From assembly GCA_018646825.1 (NCBI GenBank), contig JABGUA010000068.1, forward strand, positions 1 to 6,329: a stretch of 6,329 nt of DNA. The letters are read 5' to 3'. Of the stretch, positions 1-6,329 are shown piece after piece. The notes below the pieces were generated by a model. It was not told where the DNA came from. It was given only the letters and a program-made list of their open reading frames with translations, and searched no databases. The stretch's first letter is position 1; the number at the start of each line of letters is the position of its first letter. A program made the position numbers and the translations under genes. Origin of the DNA: Piscirickettsiaceae bacterium. GTDB lineage: Bacteria > Pseudomonadota > Gammaproteobacteria > Nitrosococcales > Methylophagaceae.

Positions 1-876
1 ATTTCCGACATTCATTTTGATTATAAAATTGCATTACGTGTTGCTGAATTGGGCGTTGATTGTTTGAGGATAAACCCAGGGAATATTGGTCGTGAAGATC
101 GGGTTAGAGCCGTTGTAGAAAGTGCACGTTATCATGGCATTCCAATTCGTATTGGCGTTAATGCTGGCTCTCTAGAGAAAGACTTACAAAAGAAATATGG
201 TGAGCCGACACCTGATGCATTAGTAGAATCAGCGATGCGTCATATAGATATTTTGGACCGCCTCAATTTTCCAGATTTTAAAGTCAGCTTAAAAGCATCA
301 GATGTCTTCATGACCGTACATGCTTATCGAAAATTAGCCGATCAGATAGAGCAACCATTACATCTTGGTATTACCGAGGCGGGTGGCTTACGTTCTGGGT
401 CGGTGAAATCAGCCATTGGTCTGGGTATGCTGTTATCTGAGGGGATTGGAGACACAATACGAGTTTCATTGGCAGCCGATCCTGTCGAAGAAATCAGGGT
501 TGGTTTCGATATTTTAAAAAGTCTCAAAATACGTAATAAAGGCATCAATTTAATTGCCTGCCCATCTTGTTCACGACAACAATTTGATGTTATTTCGACA
601 GTGAATGCACTTGAAGCGCGTTTGGAAGATATCACTGAGCCGATGGACGTTGCAGTTATTGGCTGTGTGGTGAATGGGCCAGGAGAAGCCAAAGAAGCCG
701 CGATTGGGCTTACAGGAGGGACCCCTAATTTATTATATGTTGATGGCAAGCCGAATCATAAAGTTGAAAATGAAGCGCTAGTTGACGAGTTAGAGAGAGA
801 AATTCGACAACGAATTGCGCGTCAGAAAACCCAATCTCATCCAGAAAAAATTATCCCAATAAAGGACATCAGTTAA
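1..876 (+). CDS. ispG: 4-hydroxy-3-methylbut-2-enyl diphosphate synthase (flavodoxin/ferredoxin), 5'-truncated by window edge
   Basis: This is the C-terminal 291 residues of IspG (GcpE). The cytosolic [4Fe-4S] enzyme reductively converts 2-C-methyl-erythritol-2,4-cyclodiphosphate to HMBPP, the penultimate step of the MEP isoprenoid pathway. The reading frame is open from base 1, so the gene begins upstream; by alignment with the remembered 372-residue E. coli protein about 83 residues are missing. Visible landmarks are CLRINPGNIG just inside the fragment, IPIRIGVNAGSLEKDL, and GITEAGG. The three cluster-ligand cysteines lie in CPSCSRQ (fragment C187 and C190) and GCVVNGPGEA (C222). E229 of GPGE is the fourth ligand. 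Their spacing equals E. coli C270/C273/C305/E312, which indicates an intact, active enzyme of the short bacterial type. The stop directly abuts hisS, so the two are almost surely cotranscribed. Identification is secure. Confidence 0.97.
   Translation: MSDIHFDYKIALRVAELGVDCLRINPGNIGREDRVRAVVESARYHGIPIRIGVNAGSLEKDLQKKYGEPTPDALVESAMRHIDILDRLNFPDFKVSLKASDVFMTVHAYRKLADQIEQPLHLGITEAGGLRSGSVKSAIGLGMLLSEGIGDTIRVSLAADPVEEIRVGFDILKSLKIRNKGINLIACPSCSRQQFDVISTVNALEARLEDITEPMDVAVIGCVVNGPGEAKEAAIGLTGGTPNLLYVDGKPNHKVENEALVDELEREIRQRIARQKTQSHPEKIIPIKDIS
861..866 (+). promoter_or_regulatory. Ribosome binding site of hisS inside the ispG 3' end
   Basis: AAAGGA lies 10 nt before the GTG at 877 and is inside the last codons of ispG. 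It supports the GTG as the hisS start. Because a ribosome finishing ispG passes over this site, translational coupling is plausible; that part is inference. Confidence 0.6.
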
Positions 877-2133
877 GTGGCAGAAAGTATCCGTTCAGTC
901 AGGGGAATGAATGACATTCTGCCAGACGTGACACCCTATTGGCAGTCAGTAGAAACAACACTAAACAAAGTATTATCCGGTTACGGATACCAAGAAATCC
1001 GTTTCCCAATCGTTGAAAAAACAACGTTATTTAGTCGCTCTATTGGCGAAGTGACCGATATTGTTGAAAAAGAAATGTATAGCTTTGAAGATCGAAATGG
1101 TGATGGTTTAACCCTGCGGCCTGAAGGCACAGCTGGTTGCGTACGAGCGGCAATGCAAAATGGTTTAATCCATCAAACGCAACGGCTTTGGTATATGGGG
1201 CCAATGTTTCGGCATGAGCGACCACAAAAAGGCCGTTACCGCCAATTTCACCAAGTTGGTGTGGAAGCCTACGGTTTTAATGGCCCTGACATCGATGCTG
1301 AAATGATCTTAATGACAGCACGTTTGTGGAAAGAACTTGGTTTAACCGGTGTTACATTACAAATTAACTCTTTGGGGTCAATAGCAGCACGATTGGCATA
1401 TCGTGAAGTCTTGATAGCCTATTTTGAGGGGCACCAAGATCAGTTAGATGAAGATAGCCAACGTCGTTTACATACCAATCCATTACGTATATTAGATAGT
1501 AAAAACCCTGAGATGCAGGCATTAAATGAGGGGGCTCCAAAGCTTTTAGAACATTTAGATGATGAGTCACAGCAAGAATTCACTGCGCTATGTGAAGCAT
1601 TAGACCAAGCGGGCTTATCATATCAAGTAAATCCAAGATTAGTTCGAGGGTTAGATTATTATGGCAAAACCGTTTTTGAATGGGTGACAGACCAACTGGG
1701 TTCACAGGGCACAGTCTGTGCCGGTGGCCGTTACGATGGTCTAGTTAGTCAATTAGGTGGTAAAGGGGCAACAGCCATAGGTTTTGCGATTGGATTAGAG
1801 CGACTTATTTCACTGTTAGAGGCGACAAATGCCTTGCCAGAGATCAGGGGTGTAGATGCTTATATTGTTGCTGTAGGTGATGCTGCGGCGAAACAGGCGC
1901 CAATATTAGCAGAGCAGTTACGTGATCAAATCCCAGATTTCAAGTTGATTACACATTGTGGTGGTGGTAGTTTTAAAAGTCAGTTTAAGCAAGCAGACCG
2001 AAGTGGGGCAAGATGGACCCTCATTTTAGGGGAAGATGAAATTAGCCAACAAGTGATTGGTGTGAAAACGATGGCAACTGGTGAGCAACAGACGGTTGCT
2101 TGGGATGCGTTAGCAAATTATTTACAATCTTAA
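877..2133 (+). CDS. hisS: Histidine--tRNA ligase (histidyl-tRNA synthetase)
   Basis: This 418-residue class II aminoacyl-tRNA synthetase charges tRNA-His with histidine using ATP in the cytoplasm, normally as a homodimer. E. coli HisS has 424 residues, so the length is normal. The N-terminus (MAESIRSVRGMNDILP) matches the family start. It uses GTG, preceded by AAAGGA, and begins immediately after the ispG TAA with no intervening base. The motif 1 region is around residues 43-67 and TLRPEGTAG is at 79-87. Motif 2 is GPMFRHERPQKGRYRQFHQ (108-126), with R112 as the ATP-contacting arginine. The HisRS-specific signature LVRGLDYY is at 255-262, with R257 equivalent to the catalytic E. coli R259. 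CAGGRYDGL follows at 281-289, and motif 3 is AIGFAIGLER (300-309). The remainder, from about 325, is the anticodon-binding domain. All key residues are present. It sits in the middle of an apparent ispG-hisS-pgi operon; pgi follows after 17 nt. Confidence 0.98.
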   Translation: MAESIRSVRGMNDILPDVTPYWQSVETTLNKVLSGYGYQEIRFPIVEKTTLFSRSIGEVTDIVEKEMYSFEDRNGDGLTLRPEGTAGCVRAAMQNGLIHQTQRLWYMGPMFRHERPQKGRYRQFHQVGVEAYGFNGPDIDAEMILMTARLWKELGLTGVTLQINSLGSIAARLAYREVLIAYFEGHQDQLDEDSQRRLHTNPLRILDSKNPEMQALNEGAPKLLEHLDDESQQEFTALCEALDQAGLSYQVNPRLVRGLDYYGKTVFEWVTDQLGSQGTVCAGGRYDGLVSQLGGKGATAIGFAIGLERLISLLEATNALPEIRGVDAYIVAVGDAAAKQAPILAEQLRDQIPDFKLITHCGGGSFKSQFKQADRSGARWTLILGEDEISQQVIGVKTMATGEQQTVAWDALANYLQS

Positions 2134-2150
2134 AATTATAGAAGAAGACT

Positions 2151-3791
2151 ATGACTCCTTTGAATACACCCGAATGGCGATCATTAGAGCGCCATTATTC
2201 TGATTTAAAATATGCTTCAATGCGTGAAGAGTTTGCCCTTGATGCGAGTCGTTTCGACCATTTTTCATTAACAAGCGGCGATTTGTTGCTCGATTATTCG
2301 AAGAATAGGATTACAAAGGAAACGGTTGAAAAGTTAATTGCCTTAGCGGAGTCGCTCGACTTGTCGGGCTGGATAGGTCGTATGTACTCTGGCGAAGTAA
2401 TCAACACGACAGAAGGCCGTGCAGTATCGCATATTGCCTTACGTAATCGTAGTAATACACCGATCATGGTTGATGGCGAAGATATTATGCCAGGGGTCAA
2501 TGCGGTATTGGCACAAATGAAACAGTTTTGTGACCAAGTCCATAACGGAGGGTGGTTAGGCTACACAGGCAAACAAATTACTGATGTTGTGAATATCGGA
2601 ATCGGTGGATCCGACTTGGGCCCCGCGATGATCTGCGATGCATTAGAACCTTATGGCATTAAGGGTATGCACGTCCATTTTGTATCGAATGTTGATGGTA
2701 CCGATTTAAGTACAACACTTGAAAACTTGAACCCAGAAACGACGTTATTTGTTGTTGCATCAAAAACATTTACTACCCAAGAAACATTAACTAATGCCCA
2801 ATCAGCACGGACTTGGTTTCTGCAATCAGCACAGCAGACGGATGTTGCTAAGCATTTTGTTGCCGTTTCGACGAATGCACAAGCAGTATCTGAATTTGGT
2901 ATTGATACCGAGAATATGTTTGAAATTTGGGATTGGGTAGGAGGACGTTACTCTTTATGGAGTGCGATAGGTTTACCCATCGCTTTATACGTAGGTATGG
3001 AGAATTTCGAACGTTTATTAGATGGTGGTCATGAGATGGATAACCATTTCAAAACCCAGCCATTCGAAAATAATATGCCAGTGATAATGGGGCTATTAGG
3101 TATTTGGTATGTTAATTTTTTTGGCTCACAGACACAGGCAATTGTTCCTTACGATCATTCTTTAGCCCGTTTCCCAAATCATATGCAACAGTTGGATATG
3201 GAAAGTAATGGTAAGGTAACTAATAGATCGGGGCAGCGACTCAGCTATAAAACAGGCCCTGTTATTTGGGGCACACCAGGCACGAATGGGCAACATGCTT
3301 ATTTCCAATTAATTCATCAAGGTACACAACTTATTCCCGTTGATTTTGTACTGCCAGTAAACAGCCATTACCCGGAATGTGATCACCAATCTATTTTACT
3401 TGCCAATGGTTTGGCACAGTCTGAAGCATTGATGAAAGGGAAATCAGCTGAAGAAGTACGGGTTGAGTTAGTCAAAGAAGGCTACGAAGGCGCAGATTTA
3501 GAAGCAATATTGCCACATAAGATTTTCCCGGGTAATCGCCCAAGTAACACCTTATTATTTCCGCAATTGACACCAGAAATGTTGGGGCAATTAGTAGCGT
3601 TATATGAGCATAAAGTGTTTGTTCAGGGAGTAATCTGGAATATTAATTCCTTTGATCAGTGGGGTGTAGAATTAGGAAAACAGCTGGCCAAAGCCATCTT
3701 GCCTGATTTGAAGCCAGAGAGCGAAATTTCAGCACATGATAGTTCAACGACGAGTTTAATCAAGTTGATCAGAGAACTAACAAAGCATTAG
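2151..3791 (+). CDS. pgi: Glucose-6-phosphate isomerase
   Basis: This 546-residue phosphoglucose isomerase (E. coli 549) reversibly interconverts glucose-6-P and fructose-6-P in the cytosol, serving glycolysis, gluconeogenesis and supply of hexose-P to glycogen. It has two SIS-type sugar-phosphate-binding subdomains. Landmarks are NIGIGGSDLGP (148-158), the phosphate-binding SKTFTTQET (204-212), DWVGGRYSLW (261-270, R266), the catalytic base E351 in MESNGK, H382 in GTNGQH, and K510 in GVELGK. The E-H-K spacing equals E. coli E355/H386/K514, so the active site is complete. The ATG start follows a weak purine-rich site (GAAGAAG, 2141-2147) and gives the usual N-terminus ending in EWRSLERHY. It lies 17 nt after hisS with no visible promoter between, so it is probably the last gene of that operon, and a strong terminator follows. 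Placement after hisS is not the usual gammaproteobacterial arrangement. Confidence 0.98.
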   Translation: MTPLNTPEWRSLERHYSDLKYASMREEFALDASRFDHFSLTSGDLLLDYSKNRITKETVEKLIALAESLDLSGWIGRMYSGEVINTTEGRAVSHIALRNRSNTPIMVDGEDIMPGVNAVLAQMKQFCDQVHNGGWLGYTGKQITDVVNIGIGGSDLGPAMICDALEPYGIKGMHVHFVSNVDGTDLSTTLENLNPETTLFVVASKTFTTQETLTNAQSARTWFLQSAQQTDVAKHFVAVSTNAQAVSEFGIDTENMFEIWDWVGGRYSLWSAIGLPIALYVGMENFERLLDGGHEMDNHFKTQPFENNMPVIMGLLGIWYVNFFGSQTQAIVPYDHSLARFPNHMQQLDMESNGKVTNRSGQRLSYKTGPVIWGTPGTNGQHAYFQLIHQGTQLIPVDFVLPVNSHYPECDHQSILLANGLAQSEALMKGKSAEEVRVELVKEGYEGADLEAILPHKIFPGNRPSNTLLFPQLTPEMLGQLVALYEHKVFVQGVIWNINSFDQWGVELGKQLAKAILPDLKPESEISAHDSSTTSLIKLIRELTKH

Positions 3792-3813
3792 CGCATCATT
3801 GTTTGTATAAAGG

Positions 3814-3838
3814 AAAGGGCGCTAAGCGCCCTTTTTTT
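3814..3838 (+). terminator. Rho-independent terminator after pgi, possibly bidirectional
   Basis: A perfect 9-bp stem, AAAGGGCGC (3814-3822) with GCGCCCTTT (3826-3834), closes a 3-nt TAA loop. On the plus strand it runs into seven consecutive T (3832-3838), a textbook intrinsic terminator 22 nt after the pgi stop. On the minus strand the stem is followed by TTTCCTTTATA, a weaker U-rich tail. The same hairpin could therefore also stop glgB transcripts, whose stop codon is at 3854-3856. The plus-strand role is clear; the minus-strand role is inferred. Confidence 0.9.
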
Positions 3839-3853
3839 ATGGTTTGAGAAAAG

Positions 3854-6031
3854 TTAAGGTGCAGCCTTCTGCAGTACGATACCAGAGAGTGGGGGTAAAT
3901 TTACCGAAAGCGAATAAGCACGATCAGACCAGGGAATAACATCTGATTCTAAGACCGGGAAATTACCCACATTACTGCCACCATAAAACTGTGAGTCGGA
4001 ACTGAATATAATTTGATACTGGGCTAGCTCTGGCACACCGATACGATAATTCTCGCGGGGTACAGGTGTGAAGTTAAAGATGGCAATGACATAATGTTCA
4101 CCATCTTTACGGATATAACTCAAAATAGATTGTTCACGGTCACTACAATCTAACCATTCAAACCCTTGAGGGTCAAACTCATGTCGGTATAAAGCCGGCG
4201 TTTGGGTATAAAGCGTATTGAGGTCAGAAACCAGTGTTTTGATACCCTCGTGCATTGGGTATTGTAAGACATACCAATCTAATTCTTTCTCACAATTCCA
4301 TTCGGTGCCTTGTCCAAATTCCGAGCCCATAAACAACAGTTTTTTACCGGGATAAGTGAACATAAAGGTATAAAGTAGGCGCAAATTGGCAAAACGCTGC
4401 CATTCATCACCAGGCATTTTATTGAGCATTGAACCTTTGCCATGAACGACTTCATCATGAGAGAAGGGCAGAACAAAGTTTTCAGTAAAAGCGTAAAGTA
4501 ATCCGAAGGTTAAAGAATCATGGTGGTGACGACGGTGAATAGAATCTTGTTGCATATATTCTAAAATATCGTGCATCCAGCCCATATTCCATTTCATCGA
4601 AAAGCCTAATCCACCCATGTGAGCAGGGCGAGAGACCATTGGGTAGGAGGTTGATTCTTCCGCCGCGATTAAGCAACCGGGATGGCTTTGATGTAACACG
4701 GTGTTGAGGTGCTTGAGGAATTCAATAACCTCGAGATTCTCCCGTCCACCGTGTTTATTTGGAACCCATTGATCGGCTTCACGAGAGTAATCTAAATAGA
4801 GCATTGAAGCGACGGCATCGACTCGCAAACCATCAATATGGAATTCTTCCAACCAATACATTGCACTGGATAATAGAAAATTAGTGACTTCACTACGACC
4901 ATAGTTGAAAATTAACGTGCCCCAATCTTGATGTTCACCTTGTCGAGGATCAGCATGTTCATATAAAGCACTGCCATCAAACCGGGCTAAACCATGGGCA
5001 TCTTTTGGAAAATGGCCGGGAACCCAATCTAGAATAACGCCGATGTCATGCTGATGACATTGATCGATAAAGTAGCGGAGCTCATCAGGAGAGCCAAAAC
5101 GGCTGGTTGGTGCAAAATAACCTGTAGTTTGGTATCCCCATGAGATATCTAAAGGATGTTCGGTAATAGGCAATAACTCAATATGAGTGAAACCTAAAGA
5201 TTTTACATAAGGGACTAAGTCCTCGGCCATCTCCCGATAACTTAGAAACTCTCCTTCGGCATTACGTTTCCATGACCCTAAATGCACTTCATAAACAGAA
5301 TGGGGTTGATGCAACCAATCCATGGCCGCGCGTTTTGTCATCCATGGTTCATCTTGCCAGTCATGAGTCGAGTGAGGTGCGATAACAGAAGCGGTACCGG
5401 GTCGAAGCTCAGATTGTTGCGCATATGGATCCATTTTTGCGTGCAAAGAGCCATCATCACGATTTCTTATTTCGAATTTATAGAGTTCTCCAGCGGTTAA
5501 TCCGGGGATAAATAATTCCCAAACACCATTGCCACCGCGAACTCGCATAGGGTGGCAACGGCCATCCCATTGATTGAAATTACCAATGATACTGATCCGT
5601 TCTGCACTGGGTGCCCAAGTCGCAAATAAGACACCTTTAACACCATCAACTTCATGGTGATGCGCACCAAAAAGTCGGTAAGCATGCCAGTGTTTTCCTT
5701 CTGAAAATAGGTGTAAATCGAAATCGGATAATTGGGGCAAAAAAGCATAAGCATCATACTGTTGCAAGCTAACTCCCGCCCCATTTGTACGGTAAATTTC
5801 ATAGGGGGTATCGAGTGACTTAGCGGGACCGGACCACTGAAATAAATCAGTGCCTTCAATACGTTCTAAGACCAGTCTATTGTTCAACGAAGCGGTCAGA
5901 GTATCGGGGAGGAAAACAGTCACGGTCGCTTGCTGACCATCCGTGTGCAGGCCTAATACAGAGAAAGGGTCATGGTGACGCGCCTCTATGACTTTAATTA
6001 AATCTTCAGATAATTTTTTTTCTAAAATCAT
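3854..6031 (-). CDS. glgB: 1,4-alpha-glucan branching enzyme
   Basis: This 725-residue glycogen branching enzyme (E. coli 728) cuts alpha-1,4-glucan chains and reattaches them by alpha-1,6 bonds in the cytosol. It is the long form. An N-terminal N1 module is seen around HDPFSVLGLH (20-29), and a CBM48 carbohydrate-binding domain from about 118 to 210 includes FATWAPSAE and GNFNQWDG. The GH13 (alpha/beta)8 barrel follows, then a C-terminal beta-sandwich. GH13 motifs are complete: D335 and H340 in DWVPGHFPKD, nucleophile D405 in GLRVDAVASM, acid/base E458 in IAAEEST, and D526 in FSHDEVVHGKGSM. These numbers match E. coli exactly, so no indels precede the core. The ATG at 6029-6031 gives the normal N-terminus; the upstream AAAGACT is a poor ribosome site. 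A run of eight A spans codons 4-6. It is convergent with pgi and divergent from glgC. Confidence 0.98.
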   Translation of the reverse strand: MILEKKLSEDLIKVIEARHHDPFSVLGLHTDGQQATVTVFLPDTLTASLNNRLVLERIEGTDLFQWSGPAKSLDTPYEIYRTNGAGVSLQQYDAYAFLPQLSDFDLHLFSEGKHWHAYRLFGAHHHEVDGVKGVLFATWAPSAERISIIGNFNQWDGRCHPMRVRGGNGVWELFIPGLTAGELYKFEIRNRDDGSLHAKMDPYAQQSELRPGTASVIAPHSTHDWQDEPWMTKRAAMDWLHQPHSVYEVHLGSWKRNAEGEFLSYREMAEDLVPYVKSLGFTHIELLPITEHPLDISWGYQTTGYFAPTSRFGSPDELRYFIDQCHQHDIGVILDWVPGHFPKDAHGLARFDGSALYEHADPRQGEHQDWGTLIFNYGRSEVTNFLLSSAMYWLEEFHIDGLRVDAVASMLYLDYSREADQWVPNKHGGRENLEVIEFLKHLNTVLHQSHPGCLIAAEESTSYPMVSRPAHMGGLGFSMKWNMGWMHDILEYMQQDSIHRRHHHDSLTFGLLYAFTENFVLPFSHDEVVHGKGSMLNKMPGDEWQRFANLRLLYTFMFTYPGKKLLFMGSEFGQGTEWNCEKELDWYVLQYPMHEGIKTLVSDLNTLYTQTPALYRHEFDPQGFEWLDCSDREQSILSYIRKDGEHYVIAIFNFTPVPRENYRIGVPELAQYQIIFSSDSQFYGGSNVGNFPVLESDVIPWSDRAYSLSVNLPPLSGIVLQKAAP

Positions 6032-6084
6032 AGTCTTTAAATTCCAAATAATTTTTTTTTGATGAATGTGAAATCATGTGGCAG

Positions 6085-6090
6085 TCTAAT
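6085..6090 (+). promoter_or_regulatory. Candidate -10 box for glgC
   Basis: TCTAAT matches the sigma-70 -10 consensus at 5 of 6 positions, 37 nt before the glgC ATG, and would predict a leader of roughly 30 nt. The -35 is weak: TTGATG at 6059-6064 matches 4 of 6 but is 20 nt away, while the hexamer at 17 nt (ATGAAT) matches only 3 of 6. This is tentative. Confidence 0.3.
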
Positions 6091-6115
6091 AGGCAGTTTC
6101 GATTATTCACCGCTT

Positions 6116-6119
6116 GGAG
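6116..6119 (+). promoter_or_regulatory. Ribosome binding site of glgC
   Basis: GGAG lies 8 nt before the ATG at 6128 and decides the glgC start. An in-frame ATG at 6062 is also open through to glgC, but it follows a T tract with no Shine-Dalgarno sequence and would overlap the likely promoter. Confidence 0.65.
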
Positions 6120-6127
6120 TCATCCCA

Positions 6128-6329
6128 ATGTCATCTAATAATAGCACTCGTTTTGTCAGTCGTCTTACACGAGACACCTTAGCACTTATCTTAGCAGGTG
6201 GCAGAGGATCGAGGCTTAAACAATTAACCGATTGGCGAACGAAACCAGCCGTTCCTTTTGGCGGTAAATTTAGAATCATTGATTTTCCATTGTCTAATTG
6301 TGTTAATTCTGGCATCAGACGTGTTGGAA
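6128..6329 (+). CDS. glgC: Glucose-1-phosphate adenylyltransferase (ADP-glucose pyrophosphorylase), 3'-truncated by window edge
   Basis: The first 67 residues of GlgC are present; the family is about 420-430 residues long. The enzyme makes ADP-glucose and pyrophosphate from ATP and glucose-1-P, the committed and normally allosteric step of bacterial glycogen synthesis. The fragment shows the nucleotidyltransferase loop LILAGGRGSRL (20-30). It is followed by KPAVPFGGKFRIIDFPLSNC (39-58) and NSGIRR, which together are diagnostic of GlgC. The ATG is chosen from the GGAG 8 nt upstream and gives an N-terminus only 3 residues shorter before the loop than in E. coli. Relative to E. coli as I recall it, the FBP/AMP-site residues K39 and H46 are W36 and P43 here, whereas R40 and R52 are kept as R37 and R49. 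It is transcribed divergently from glgB; glgA may follow outside the window, but that cannot be seen. Confidence 0.95.
   Translation, partial: MSSNNSTRFVSRLTRDTLALILAGGRGSRLKQLTDWRTKPAVPFGGKFRIIDFPLSNCVNSGIRRVG

Larger units (their letters stand above)
6032..6127. other. Divergent glgB/glgC intergenic control region
   Basis: These 96 nt separate the two divergent glycogen genes and must hold the glgB promoter and probably that of glgC. The half nearer glgB is very AT-rich, with nine T in a row at 6052-6060. The half nearer glgC contains a GGCAGT direct repeat (6080-6085 and 6092-6097, 12 nt apart) around a -10-like TCTAAT. For glgB, a TTCACA on the minus strand (6067-6072) resembles a -35 box, but no good -10 lies at the right distance. 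I see no convincing hairpin, riboswitch or complete known operator. Confidence 0.6.

Noticed and set aside
342..749. Minus-strand 135-codon open frame across ispG
   Set aside because: It lies wholly inside ispG, which has all catalytic motifs intact, and its translation resembles no known family. It is a shadow frame.
5497..5859. Alternative-frame 120-codon open frame within glgB, and similar short frames at 4279-4476 and 5282-5500
   Set aside because: All overlap the well-conserved glgB coding sequence, lack a plausible ribosome site and show no recognisable protein features.
6039..6060. Short A/T inverted repeat before the T9 tract, as a terminator
   Set aside because: The stem is only five A-T pairs and would not be stable. 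It sits at the start of the divergent region, where no plus-strand gene ends.
6067..6082. Possible CRP site in the glgB/glgC spacer (TGTGA then six bases)
   Set aside because: The left half-site is perfect, but the right half reads GTGGC rather than TCACA, so the palindrome fails.
6062..6127. Upstream in-frame ATG for glgC, adding 22 residues
   Set aside because: It has no Shine-Dalgarno sequence and follows a T run. The extra residues do not resemble a GlgC N-terminus, and the ATG at 6128 has GGAG at good spacing.
6103..6315. Minus-strand 70-codon open frame at the right edge
   Set aside because: It is antisense to the clearly conserved GlgC N-terminus, and its translation looks like a shadow of that gene.

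Overview
The window is an ordinary stretch of core-metabolism chromosome. It is moderately AT-rich (my eye estimate is a little above 40% GC) and most likely comes from a gammaproteobacterium. The evidence is the ispG-hisS adjacency typical of that class and the close colinearity of IspG, HisS, Pgi and GlgB with the E. coli proteins as I recall them. For example, the GlgB catalytic residues fall at the same numbers as in E. coli, D335/D405/E458/D526. I cannot name the genus from sequence alone.

Layout: positions 1-3791 hold three same-strand genes packed like an operon. They are the 3' part of ispG (MEP isoprenoid pathway), hisS (histidyl-tRNA synthetase, a GTG start directly abutting the ispG stop) and pgi (glucose-6-phosphate isomerase, 17 nt after hisS). 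A strong hairpin with a T tract at 3814-3838 ends this unit. It sits between pgi and the convergently transcribed glgB (3854-6031, minus strand; glycogen branching enzyme). A 96-nt divergent intergenic region separates glgB from the beginning of glgC (from 6128, plus strand; ADP-glucose pyrophosphorylase), which runs off the window end. There are no RNA genes, insertion sequences, CRISPR arrays or gene-free stretches over 100 nt.

Functionally, the right-hand half links central sugar metabolism to glycogen. Pgi interconverts fructose-6-P and glucose-6-P. GlgC converts glucose-1-P to ADP-glucose, and GlgB introduces alpha-1,6 branches. Phosphoglucomutase and glycogen synthase (GlgA), needed to complete the pathway, are not in the window and may lie beyond it.

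I found no sign of an undescribed system. The points worth a second look are modest: pgi takes the place after hisS where many gammaproteobacteria have yfgM-bamB-der; glgB and glgC are divergent rather than in a co-directional glgBXCAP operon; GlgC lacks two E. coli allosteric-site residues; and homopolymer tracts and a short direct repeat lie around the glgB/glgC control region.
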